A stretch of 39,130 nt of DNA from DASXMX01 sp035483795 (lineage in GTDB: Bacteria > Planctomycetota > Phycisphaerae > Tepidisphaerales > Tepidisphaeraceae), in the NCBI GenBank assembly GCA_035483795.1, contig DATHPP010000213.1, positions 1 to 39,130 on the forward strand. The letters are read 5' to 3'. Both the position numbers and the translations under genes were made by a program. Below, in pieces: positions 7,561 to 14,484 of this stretch. The stretch's first letter is position 1. Each line of letters starts with the position of its first letter. The notes beneath the pieces are model-generated. The model searched no databases. It was not told the DNA's origin and was given only the letters and a program-made list of their open reading frames with translations.

Positions 7561-7590
7561 TGCAGACGGCTGGGCTACGTCAGCGTTTTC

Positions 7591-8178
7591 TTACCGACCC
7601 GACGACTTCGCAGGCAAGCTTGTCGGCGCAGTCGAAGGCAGGGTGGTGGCGACGGTGCTCCGCGCGTTGTGGGGAAACGCCATCCAGAGGGTGAGGATCA
7701 TCATCACCCCGCCGAGGCAGAGCTTCGTGAGCGTGCCAAGCAGGCGGCCGCTGGCGGCGCCAAAACCGACGTAAGCCGAATGCCCGACTTCCCGACCCCC
7801 TGACAACTCGCCGATCATCGCCCCCGCGAATGTGCCGACCAGGACGCCGATCAGTGTGCTGATGATCGGAACGGGAACCAGGCTAAGGAAAATCCCTCCC
7901 AGGATTCCGCCGATCAACGCCCCCCACATCCCCCGGCGGCCGGCACCGGCCTTTTTGGCGCCGCCGCTCTGAAAGCCCAGTTCGATGATTTCGCCAAGGG
8001 CCGCCATCACCAGCAGGACTATTAGCGTCCGAAGGCCGATGAATCGGAAGTGCGTCGCCGCGGCGTACAGCCCCGACGACAGCAGCATCAACCACAACCC
8101 CGGCAACGTCATCACGGTGATCGCCAGCCCGCACAGCAGGAACACCAGCAGCAGAATGTAGAGAAGGATGTTGAGCAT
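7591..8178 (-). CDS. DUF456 family membrane protein
   Basis: A 195-residue integral membrane protein of the DUF456 family, function unknown. The N-terminal 60 residues form two or three hydrophobic helices (LLYILLLVFLLCGLAITV; LPGLWLMLLSSGLYAAA). The family-typical EIIELGFQSGGAKKAGAGRR stretch follows, then Gly-rich membrane segments (WGALIGGILGGIF and LIGVLVGTFAGAMIGEL) and a final helix. The last 20 residues are a Ser/Thr/Pro tail. It is full length for the family. It sits downstream of the RluB-like gene on the same strand, 79 bp apart, and may share its transcript. Confidence 0.82.
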   Translation of the reverse strand: MLNILLYILLLVFLLCGLAITVMTLPGLWLMLLSSGLYAAATHFRFIGLRTLIVLLVMAALGEIIELGFQSGGAKKAGAGRRGMWGALIGGILGGIFLSLVPVPIISTLIGVLVGTFAGAMIGELSGGREVGHSAYVGFGAASGRLLGTLTKLCLGGVMMILTLWMAFPHNARSTVATTLPSTAPTSLPAKSSGR

Positions 8179-8257
8179 GGATTCGATCTACGCGCCGGTC
8201 GCGCCGCCGCGGCCCAGATGCGGCTTAAGTTGCGCACGCGCCTTGCCCTCCGCTGTG

Positions 8258-9061
8258 TCACTCTTCACGGTTCGTCTCCGAGTCCTCTTTTTCCCGGTGC
8301 TTCGATTTCGCTTCCGACGCCTCGCGCAATTGCCGCAGCTCCCGCGCGGTGAGCGGTCGAAACTGCCCCGGCGGCAAACCTTCAATCGTAAGCGGCCCCA
8401 TTCGAATTCGCGTCAAGTCCCTCACCTTGTGCCCCAGCCCGGCGAGCATCCTCCGCACCTGGCGGTTGCGCCCCTCGCGAATGGTAATCTCCAGCACGCT
8501 GCGGTCGCGCGACCGGCGGGCGATTTTCACGTGGCTGCGACCGGTCTTGAATCCTGTGCCCCTCTTGTCCCCCAGCCAGATTCCCTTTTCCAGCTCTTGC
8601 ACCGTCGCCGGTGTAATGAAGCCGTCGATCACCGCGCGGTAGGTCTTGGGCACGCCGTAGCGCGGATGGGTCAGCCGGTTGGTCAGGTCGCCGTCGTTGG
8701 TCAACAGAAGCAGCCCCTTTGAATCGGCATCCAATCGCCCGACCGGGTAAACCCGCGCCGAAAAATTGGGCGGCAGCAGGTCGATCGCCCGCGTCTGCGC
8801 GCCCTGGGCGACGTTGGTGCTGTACACGCCGCGCGGCTTGTTCATGAGCAGGTAAACGCGATCGGAGCTTCGCCGGCCTTTGAAACGAACGCGCTCGCCG
8901 TCGACCTCGATCTCATCGGAACCGGGATCGACCAGGATGGGAAGCTCCGTGGCAACGCGCCCGTTCACCGCGACTCGCCCCTGCCGGACCATTTCCTCGA
9001 CCGCGCGCCGCGAAGAGACGCCCGCATTAGCCAGCACTTTTTGAATCCGCTCTTTCATCAT
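8258..9061 (-). CDS. Pseudouridine synthase, RsuA/RluB/RluE/RluF family
   Basis: RNA pseudouridine synthase acting on rRNA. Residues 4-60 form an S4 RNA-binding domain (RIQKVLANAGVSSRRAVEEM and RVAVNG). The catalytic domain has the family motif GRLDADSKGLLLLTNDG with the nucleophilic Asp at about residue 111, the TYRAV strand, and the C-terminal EGRNRQVRRMLAGLGH box. A charged Lys/Glu tail follows. The product is 267 residues, close to RluB. Two adjacent ATG codons (9059-9061 and 9056-9058) can serve as the start. The architecture favours RluB (23S rRNA, helix 89 region), but RsuA or RluF specificity cannot be excluded from sequence. Confidence 0.92.
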   Translation of the reverse strand: MMKERIQKVLANAGVSSRRAVEEMVRQGRVAVNGRVATELPILVDPGSDEIEVDGERVRFKGRRSSDRVYLLMNKPRGVYSTNVAQGAQTRAIDLLPPNFSARVYPVGRLDADSKGLLLLTNDGDLTNRLTHPRYGVPKTYRAVIDGFITPATVQELEKGIWLGDKRGTGFKTGRSHVKIARRSRDRSVLEITIREGRNRQVRRMLAGLGHKVRDLTRIRMGPLTIEGLPPGQFRPLTARELRQLREASEAKSKHREKEDSETNREE

Positions 9062-9104
9062 CGGATTGTAGCAGCACGCTTCGCGTGCCTTCGCTTTGCC
9101 GGAA

Positions 9105-10109
9105 TCACGAGGGGAAAGTCACTTCAAGCCAGGCGCAACCGGCGTCGACCTCGACGTGCGGCGCTCGCGCAGCAGCCGGGATCAGTACCACCTCTCCGTG
9201 GTTCACGGGAACCCAGTCATCGCCAGTTCGGACACAACCGGCCCCCTCAACCACGATCAGCACGCAAGGCCGCTCCTGCTCTAATTTCTGAGTCCCCTTC
9301 GACAGGGTCCGGCGGTGAAGGCTGAAAAAAGGCGACTCGACCAGAGTCGACGATGCCACATCCACCGCCTTCACCGCGCCGCTCGCGCCAAAATCGATGC
9401 ATTGCAAAGCTTCCTCAACGTGCAGCTTTCGCTGCGCGCCCGTCGACGGATTGATCCTCCCAAAATCGTATACGCGGAATGTCGTGTCGCTCGGCGTCTG
9501 CACCTCCGCCACCAGCATTCCGGCGCCCAAGGCATGCACCGTGCCACTGGGAAGATAGAAGCAGTCGCCGGCTTCGGCTGAGACAGACTCGATGAGCCGG
9601 TCGACCGTGCCGTTGCGCAGCGCCCGCTCGAACTCGTTTCGCGTAATCTGCGGCTTCAACCCTCCCAGCAGCCGCGATCGTGGATCGGTCTGAATCACAT
9701 ACCAGGCTTCGGTCTTCAGGTGCGCGCTCGGGTTGGCGTCGACGTAGGTCTGATCGGGATGCACCTGCACCGACAAATCCTCCCGGGCGTCGAGAAACTT
9801 GATCAGAATCGGGAATTGGCCGTGTTGTCCGGAAAGGGAAATCGAGCCGTACAGATCGGCCCCCAGCTCCTGGACCGCCCAGTGCAATGACCGCCCGGTC
9901 AGCGCCCCGTTGGCAATTTCGCTGCTCACCCATTGGTCCGAGTTCTCCACCACGCCCGGCGGAAAATCGTACAGCTCCCAGCTCTCCCCAATCAGCTTTC
10001 CCGTCGGCAAGGGCTTGCCCAGAACCGTGTCGAGCTTGTGCCCGCCCCAGATCTTCTCCACGAATCGCGGTCGGAACTTCAGCGGATAAACTTTCGCGCT
10101 CGATGACAT
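9105..10109 (-). CDS. manA: Mannose-6-phosphate isomerase, class I
   Basis: Zinc-dependent cupin isomerase interconverting mannose-6-phosphate and fructose-6-phosphate in the cytoplasm, supplying GDP-mannose precursors or feeding mannose into glycolysis. The 334-residue product has the metal-binding set: QVHPDQ (Gln and His), KTEAWYV (Glu) and SGTVHALG (His). It also has the start KFRPRFVEKIWGG typical of the short bacterial type. ATG 10109 is chosen because similarity begins there; the longer frame runs into the divergent PhoH gene. A 14-bp palindrome lies upstream in the 79-bp divergent promoter region. It is shorter than E. coli ManA and resembles the Bacillus/planctomycete form. Confidence 0.93.
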   Translation of the reverse strand: MSSSAKVYPLKFRPRFVEKIWGGHKLDTVLGKPLPTGKLIGESWELYDFPPGVVENSDQWVSSEIANGALTGRSLHWAVQELGADLYGSISLSGQHGQFPILIKFLDAREDLSVQVHPDQTYVDANPSAHLKTEAWYVIQTDPRSRLLGGLKPQITRNEFERALRNGTVDRLIESVSAEAGDCFYLPSGTVHALGAGMLVAEVQTPSDTTFRVYDFGRINPSTGAQRKLHVEEALQCIDFGASGAVKAVDVASSTLVESPFFSLHRRTLSKGTQKLEQERPCVLIVVEGAGCVRTGDDWVPVNHGEVVLIPAAARAPHVEVDAGCAWLEVTFPS

Positions 10110-10135
10110 TGGCTTTGAACTTTCGGTCCGTAAGA

Positions 10136-10149
10136 TTCCCGAACGGGAA
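10136..10149. promoter_or_regulatory. 14-bp palindrome between divergent manA and phoH-like genes
   Basis: TTCCCG-AA-CGGGAA is a perfect dyad in the only non-coding space between two divergent starts. Position and symmetry suit a dimeric regulator's operator. No known consensus is recognised and no second copy was seen in the window. Confidence 0.4.
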
Positions 10150-10188
10150 ACCAGTGATAAGTAAAACGCCTCACGCTCGCAACCGCAC

Positions 10189-11562
10189 ATGACAACAACC
10201 GACGGACCGCATTCGACAAACGGACAGATGAAGCACTTCGTGGTCGACACCAACGTCCTGCTTCACAATCCCAACGCCCTTTTCATGTTCGCCGACAACG
10301 AAGTCGTTATCCCCTTCGACGTCATTGAGGAGCTGGACAAATTCAAGGCCGCCACCGACGACCTGGGCCGCAACGCCCGCACCGTCATCCGCCATCTCGA
10401 CGCCCTGCGCAGCACCGGGAACATTTCCGAAGGCGTCTTCGTCCCCCAGACGGGCGGCCGCGTTCGCATCGTGCTCGAAGAAGACCAGAAGCTCTGCCCC
10501 GGCCTCACCGCCAATACGCCCGACAACCGGATCATCTGTTGCGCCATGTCCCTCAAACAGCAGGGCCACCGCGTCGTCTTCATTACCAAGGACATCAACG
10601 CCCGCATCAAGGGCGATGCGCTGGGCCTCGATACCGAGGACTTTGAGGCGCAGAAAGTTGATTTCGATCATCTGTATACCGGCTGGCGCGAATATTCCGT
10701 GCCTTCCAAGGTCATCGACCGGCTCTTCAGCGAAAAGCAGGCGCGAGTCGAAGGGCTCGAGCTTTACGCCAATCAGTTCGTGCTGTTGAAGGACGAGCAG
10801 GACCCCAATCACACCGCGTTAGCGCGTGCCCGGAGTGAGCCGGGCACGATCGTGCCGGTGCGCCCTCGGCGCGGGCCGGTCTTCGGAATCCTTCCGCGCA
10901 ATTTGCAACAGACAATGGCCATGGACCTGCTGCTGGATGATTCGGTGAAGCTGGTTTCGCTGATCGGCGCAGCGGGAACAGGCAAGACGCTGCTCGCCTT
11001 GGCCGCGGGTATGACCAAAGTGCTCAACGAGCAGGTCTATCAGAAACTTCTGTGTGCCCGCCCGATCATGCCGCTGGGCCGCGACATCGGCTACTTGCCC
11101 GGCGACAAGGACCAGAAGCTGACCGCCTGGATGCAGCCGATCTTCGACAATATGGCCTACCTGCTTTCCAACCGCCTGAGCGGCGACGGCCAGCACGCCC
11201 AGCACGCCTCCCTCTCCAGCGTCGAGCAGCGCATTACGCAGCTCATGGAAAGCGGCCAGGTGGTCCTCGAACCCCTCACCTACATCCGCGGCCGCAGCAT
11301 CCCCCACCAGTTCATGATCGTCGACGAATCGCAGAACCTCACCCCCCACGAGGTGAAAACCATCGCCAGCCGCGTCGGCGAAGGAACCAAACTGGTCCTC
11401 ACCGGCGACGCCACCCAGATCGATAATCCCTACCTCGACTCCAGCAGCAACGGCCTGTCCTACCTCGTCGAGCGCCTCAAAGGCAAGCCCATCGTCGGCC
11501 ACATCACCCTTGGCAAAAGCGAGCGCTCCGAACTGGCCAGTCTTGTGACCGCGGAGTTGTGA
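10189..11562 (+). CDS. PIN-domain / PhoH-like ATPase
   Basis: A 457-residue fusion of an N-terminal PIN RNase domain and a C-terminal PhoH ATPase, the PhoH2 / YlaK arrangement, for which RNA helicase plus nuclease activity has been reported. The PIN acidic residues are visible in FVVDTNVLLHN (Asp20), DVIEELDKFK, TPDNRII (Asp112) and ITKDIN (Asp135). The ATPase has Walker A GAAGTGKT (260-267) and Walker B MIVDESQNLTPHE. The C-terminal TLGKSERSELASL is a typical ending. The start could be ATG 10189 or the internal ATG 10228, just before the PIN domain; neither has a strong ribosome binding site. It diverges from manA. No antitoxin gene adjoins it, so a stand-alone RNA-processing role is more likely than a classic toxin. 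Confidence 0.93.
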   Translation: MTTTDGPHSTNGQMKHFVVDTNVLLHNPNALFMFADNEVVIPFDVIEELDKFKAATDDLGRNARTVIRHLDALRSTGNISEGVFVPQTGGRVRIVLEEDQKLCPGLTANTPDNRIICCAMSLKQQGHRVVFITKDINARIKGDALGLDTEDFEAQKVDFDHLYTGWREYSVPSKVIDRLFSEKQARVEGLELYANQFVLLKDEQDPNHTALARARSEPGTIVPVRPRRGPVFGILPRNLQQTMAMDLLLDDSVKLVSLIGAAGTGKTLLALAAGMTKVLNEQVYQKLLCARPIMPLGRDIGYLPGDKDQKLTAWMQPIFDNMAYLLSNRLSGDGQHAQHASLSSVEQRITQLMESGQVVLEPLTYIRGRSIPHQFMIVDESQNLTPHEVKTIASRVGEGTKLVLTGDATQIDNPYLDSSSNGLSYLVERLKGKPIVGHITLGKSERSELASLVTAEL

Positions 11563-11593
11563 GGTGCTGCAATCGCCCGCGCAGCAGGCGACT

Positions 11594-12409
11594 TCAAGCC
11601 AGTTGGCGGCGGAAGCGTTTGGCGCCGCCCGTGACAGCAAGAAGGCCTAGCAGGGCCAAGCCGCCCCACAGGGAAGGGGGAAGCGGAGTCGCCACGCCGA
11701 ACACCTGCACGTTGCCGTCGGAATTCTTGTCCCAGCCCGCGGAAAAAGGAGACGTCCCGACGGGTGTTCCGGAGGAGTACCAGGTTTCCACGTCCTGGCT
11801 TGAGTTGTTGACGTGGAGCCAAAGGAACTGTCCGTCGGCGCCATCCTGCGTCGACCCGCTTAGCGGGCCGTTCGAAGCGTGCAGGAATGGATTGACGTAG
11901 CCTGATCCGCTGGGTGTCCAGGGGCCGTTGAGGAAGAAATCGAAGGTTTGTCCCACGTTAAGGTCCACGTTGACGGAAAAGTCGACCTGGTAGAGCGAAT
12001 GAAACGTGCCGCTGGTTCCCTGATAATCCGACCCATCGGAGTAGTGCACTTGTGCGGCGTTGAATGTATTGGAGAGCGAGTCCATCGTGGAGCTGCCCGC
12101 GACGCCGCCCAGGAGGGACAGGCCGGTTGGCAACGTGCTGCCGCCGACAACCCACACGCGAATATCGTCGATATGGTAAGGGCCGGACCCGGCCAGTGTG
12201 AAGTCATCGCCGGGAAGGTAGTAGTTGGTGGGGGCGTTGGTGTTTTCACTGTCGGCCCACGCGACATTGCTGCGGCTCGGGCCCGCGGCGTTGTTCAGGT
12301 TCGCAGTGGGCAGCCCGCGATCGAATAGCAGGCTGTCGGCCATCGCCGACGTCCCCGAAACCAATCCCAAGCCGACGATGACACCCAGAATCCGACCGCC
12401 AACCTTCAT
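11594..12409 (-). CDS. PEP-CTERM-like exported protein
   Basis: A 271-residue secreted protein. After a signal peptide (MKVGGRILGVIVGLGLVSGT) comes a Ser/Gly/Asn-rich beta-type domain with a DKNSDGNV stretch that may bind calcium. The C-terminus is a sorting-type tail: a PLPPSLWGG motif, a hydrophobic helix (LALLGLLAVTGG) and a basic end (KRFRRQ). This is the PEP-CTERM layout recognised by exosortase, with PLPP-x-x-W in place of the usual VPEP. ATG 12409 has a very strong AGGAGGAGG upstream. It is a single gene, converging with the PhoH gene across 30 bp. No exosortase is in the window. Function of the mature domain is unknown. Confidence 0.82.
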   Translation of the reverse strand: MKVGGRILGVIVGLGLVSGTSAMADSLLFDRGLPTANLNNAAGPSRSNVAWADSENTNAPTNYYLPGDDFTLAGSGPYHIDDIRVWVVGGSTLPTGLSLLGGVAGSSTMDSLSNTFNAAQVHYSDGSDYQGTSGTFHSLYQVDFSVNVDLNVGQTFDFFLNGPWTPSGSGYVNPFLHASNGPLSGSTQDGADGQFLWLHVNNSSQDVETWYSSGTPVGTSPFSAGWDKNSDGNVQVFGVATPLPPSLWGGLALLGLLAVTGGAKRFRRQLA

Positions 12410-12735
12410 GACCTCCTCCTCTCCGGCCGCTCGCGTGGCCGTTTTGGTAACAGCAGACTGAACAATCGTGGAAAGCCCTGTCCCGTCCAACTCCCCGGCA
12501 GAGAACAACTCCAGTGTCTACCGAGGGGAGCGAGTTTCTATCAACAGAACAACGCACATCAAACGAAAAGATTCTGACCCATCTTATGGTTGTTAATATT
12601 TTGCGACAGAATGATGTCGGAGTTGCCGTTCATTCAAGTGGGAGCATCTCAAGACAAAGGTTACGGATGAGCTTGAATCGCCATATGGCGTCGAAGGCGT
12701 ATCGATTCGCCCGCATGGAAAAGCTGCGCGGCCAT
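12410..12735. other. Intergenic region between PEP-CTERM gene and rpsD promoter
   Basis: About 325 bp between divergent genes. It must hold the promoter of the PEP-CTERM gene, but I see no convincing -35/-10 pair on the minus strand. It is more AT-rich than the surroundings around 12540-12620. No gene-like frame is supported. Confidence 0.4.
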
Positions 12736-12743
12736 GCTATACT
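12736..12743 (+). promoter_or_regulatory. Extended -10 promoter for rpsD
   Basis: TG-C-TATACT is an extended -10 element with five of six consensus hexamer bases. The -35 position at 12715-12720 reads ATGGAA, a poor match, as is common when TGn is present. It would start transcription near 12750 and give a leader of about 175 nt. Confidence 0.55.
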
Positions 12744-12750
12744 GCGGCGA

Positions 12751-12891
12751 CCTGTCGCACGTCGACAGGGGCCCGCCAACATGCCTCAGAACCATGCTGA
12801 CGGGAAAACGCGTGTAAGTCGATGCCGTGATGAAGGCTCGGGCGGGTTGCCCGGGCGGCGGATCGTCGCTTCGCATGTTTTGAGACGATCC
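12751..12891 (+). promoter_or_regulatory. Structured 5' leader of rpsD
   Basis: The predicted leader contains two perfect hairpins. CCTGTCG/CGACAGG at 12751-12757 and 12763-12769 has a five-base loop. GGATCGTC/GACGATCC at 12860-12867 and 12884-12891 has a 16-base loop. A GC-rich CGGGCGGGTTGCCCGGGCGG segment precedes the second. S4 is an autogenous translational repressor in several bacteria, so this may be an S4-binding leader. That is inference; it does not match a leader I know. Confidence 0.4.
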
Positions 12892-12926
12892 TGCCTCCGC
12901 GCGGGTCGTTAGAAAGCGTTTGACTC

Positions 12927-13523
12927 ATGGCCCGATACATCGGACCGAAGGTGAAGTTGTCACGCCGGGTTGGCGCGCCGATCGCCGACATTCCCAAGCA
13001 CACGGCCAAGGAACTCCAGTTGCCCGGGATGCACGGCTATCGTGGCCGTCGCACGACCGAGTACGGCGTTCGGCTGACCGAAAAGCAGAAGCTCCGCTAC
13101 TACTACGGCATGCTGGAGCGGCAATTCCGCAAGTTCCTCCAGATCGCCAAGAAATCCAAAGGCAACACTGCTAAGACGCTGATACAGCTCCTGGAATGCC
13201 GGCTGGACAACGTGCTTCGCCGGCTGGGCGTGGCGCGAACGATCTGGGGCTGCCGGCAGATCGTGGCCCATGGCCACGTGCTGGTGAACGGCCGCAAGAC
13301 CGACATCGCCAGCTTCCGGGTTGAGCCGGGAATGACCATCACATTTAAGGAAGGAATTCACAAGCTGCTCCGCGACAACATGGAACAAAATGCCGGGCAC
13401 AATGTTCCCAACTGGCTGGAATGGAACCCCGCGCAATTGACCGCGAAAGTCAACGCACTGCCGGTCCCGGAAGACGTACCGTTTGAAGTGAATATGAACC
13501 TGATCATCGAGTTCTATCGGTGA
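12927..13523 (+). CDS. rpsD: 30S ribosomal protein S4
   Basis: Primary 16S rRNA-binding protein that nucleates 30S assembly. The 198-residue product begins MARYIGPKVKLSRRVG, has the conserved KQKLRYYYGMLERQF helix and an S4 domain at about residues 90-155 (RLDNVLRRLGVA and GHVLVNGRKTD), and ends LIIEFYR. It lacks the N-terminal zinc cysteines, so it is the C-minus form. It stands alone rather than in the alpha operon with rpsM, rpsK, rpoA and rplQ. It has its own promoter, leader and a strong terminator. Confidence 0.98.
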   Translation: MARYIGPKVKLSRRVGAPIADIPKHTAKELQLPGMHGYRGRRTTEYGVRLTEKQKLRYYYGMLERQFRKFLQIAKKSKGNTAKTLIQLLECRLDNVLRRLGVARTIWGCRQIVAHGHVLVNGRKTDIASFRVEPGMTITFKEGIHKLLRDNMEQNAGHNVPNWLEWNPAQLTAKVNALPVPEDVPFEVNMNLIIEFYR

Positions 13524-13532
13524 TGAGCGAGT

Positions 13533-13651
13533 AGGCAGTAGGCGGAGAAATACACGGGACACAGACGCAGGAGACCCGCCCGGCTTTGCCGCGGCGGGTT
13601 TTCTGTTTCTTTAGCAGGTGCGCGCTTGGAACTGCCTACCGCCTACTGCCT
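13533..13651. repeat. Inverted 13-bp repeat flanking the rpsD terminator
   Basis: AGGCAGTAGGCGG at 13533-13545 recurs as its exact complement CCGCCTACTGCCT at 13639-13651, with the terminator hairpin between them. Each arm contains an internal near-repeat of AGGC-AGTAGGC type. It looks like a dispersed intergenic repeat element and not part of the gene. Confidence 0.55.
13574..13612 (+). terminator. Rho-independent terminator of rpsD
   Basis: ACCCGCC-CGGC at 13574-13584 pairs with GCCG-c-GGCGGGT at 13588-13599 around a TTT loop. TTTTCTGTTTCTTT follows at once. It lies 50 bp after the rpsD stop. A strong, canonical terminator. Confidence 0.88.
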
Positions 13652-13659
13652 TTCCCATC

Positions 13660-13687
13660 TTGCCTGTTTCCGCAGAGGTCTGATAAT
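13660..13687 (+). promoter_or_regulatory. Candidate promoter for the signalling cluster
   Basis: TTGCCT at 13660-13665 and GATAAT at 13682-13687 are separated by 16 bases. It lies upstream of the HTH-receiver gene, leaving a 5' leader of about 190 nt (13695-13884). That leader carries no supported gene and no hairpin I could resolve. Confidence 0.45.
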
Positions 13688-13884
13688 GCGGGGGAAATAT
13701 GGCAGGGAGGGGCTATGTGGGCGACTACTCATCGGCTCGCGAAGGAGGGGTTGGCTCAAGTTGCGGAAAGCTTGGGCCGATGGTTGAATGGGAAAGCTGG
13801 GAAACCCGGTCAATCAATTCCGGTAACTCGGGTCCCGCCGCGTACGACGGATCGGATCGCGGGTCGCGTCAGGGAGCAATCAAT

Positions 13885-14448
13885 ATGAAGACGGTTTTCA
13901 CCACGGGCGAGGCGGCAGACATCTGCAAAGTGTCGCAGCAGACGATCATTCGTTGCTTCGACAGCGGACGGCTGAAGGGGTTCCGGGTTCCGGGGAGCCG
14001 GTTTCGCAGGATTCCGCGCGAGGCGTTGATCGCGTTCATGAAGGACAACAACATTCCGCCGGACGCTTTGGACAGCGGAAAGCAGAAGGTCCTGGTGGTG
14101 GATGATGATCCGGAGATTGTGGAGTTGTTCGTCGACGTGCTCGAACGGGACGGGCGCTTCGAGGTCAAGACCGCCAATACAGGGTATGACGCCGGCGTCC
14201 TGACTCAGGAGTTTGTCCCCGATTTGATCATTCTCGACTACATGCTGCCGGACATCAACGGCAACGTCGTCTGCGCGACCATCCGCAAGAATCCCAATTT
14301 CGAGCACATGAAAATCGTGATCGTGTCCGGTGTCGTCAACCAGGACGAGATCAATGAGCTGCTCAAAGCCGGAGCGGACGAATTCGTCAAAAAGCCGTTC
14401 AATATTGAAAAGCTGATTGAGCGGATCGGCGAATTGCTGACGGTGTAG
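13885..14448 (+). CDS. Response regulator with N-terminal excisionase-type HTH
   Basis: A 187-residue regulator with an unusual domain order. Residues 3-55 form a MerR/excisionase-like helix-turn-helix (FTTGEAADICKVSQQTIIRC then FDSGRLKGFRVPGSRFRRI). Residues 67-186 form a CheY-like receiver with the acidic pair at 73-75, phospho-acceptor Asp118 (LIILDYMLPD), a switch Ser (VIVSG) and the conserved Lys in FVKKPF. Classic response regulators carry the DNA-binding domain after the receiver. ATG 13885 has GGGAG upstream and starts exactly at the HTH; an in-frame extension upstream has no protein-like composition. It precedes the kinase gene by 36 bp, so the kinase is its likely phosphodonor. Target promoters are unknown. 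Confidence 0.9.
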   Translation: MKTVFTTGEAADICKVSQQTIIRCFDSGRLKGFRVPGSRFRRIPREALIAFMKDNNIPPDALDSGKQKVLVVDDDPEIVELFVDVLERDGRFEVKTANTGYDAGVLTQEFVPDLIILDYMLPDINGNVVCATIRKNPNFEHMKIVIVSGVVNQDEINELLKAGADEFVKKPFNIEKLIERIGELLTV

Positions 14449-14484
14449 GGGCACAGCGGCTCGCCAACTTTCGCCCACTGCGCC

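Noticed and set aside
10189..11562. PIN-PhoH gene as toxin of a toxin-antitoxin pair
   Set aside because: No small antitoxin gene adjoins it. The neighbour is divergent manA.
12514..12912. A 132-codon frame covering the rpsD promoter and leader
   Set aside because: No ribosome binding site, no protein-like pattern, and it crosses the -10 box and hairpins.
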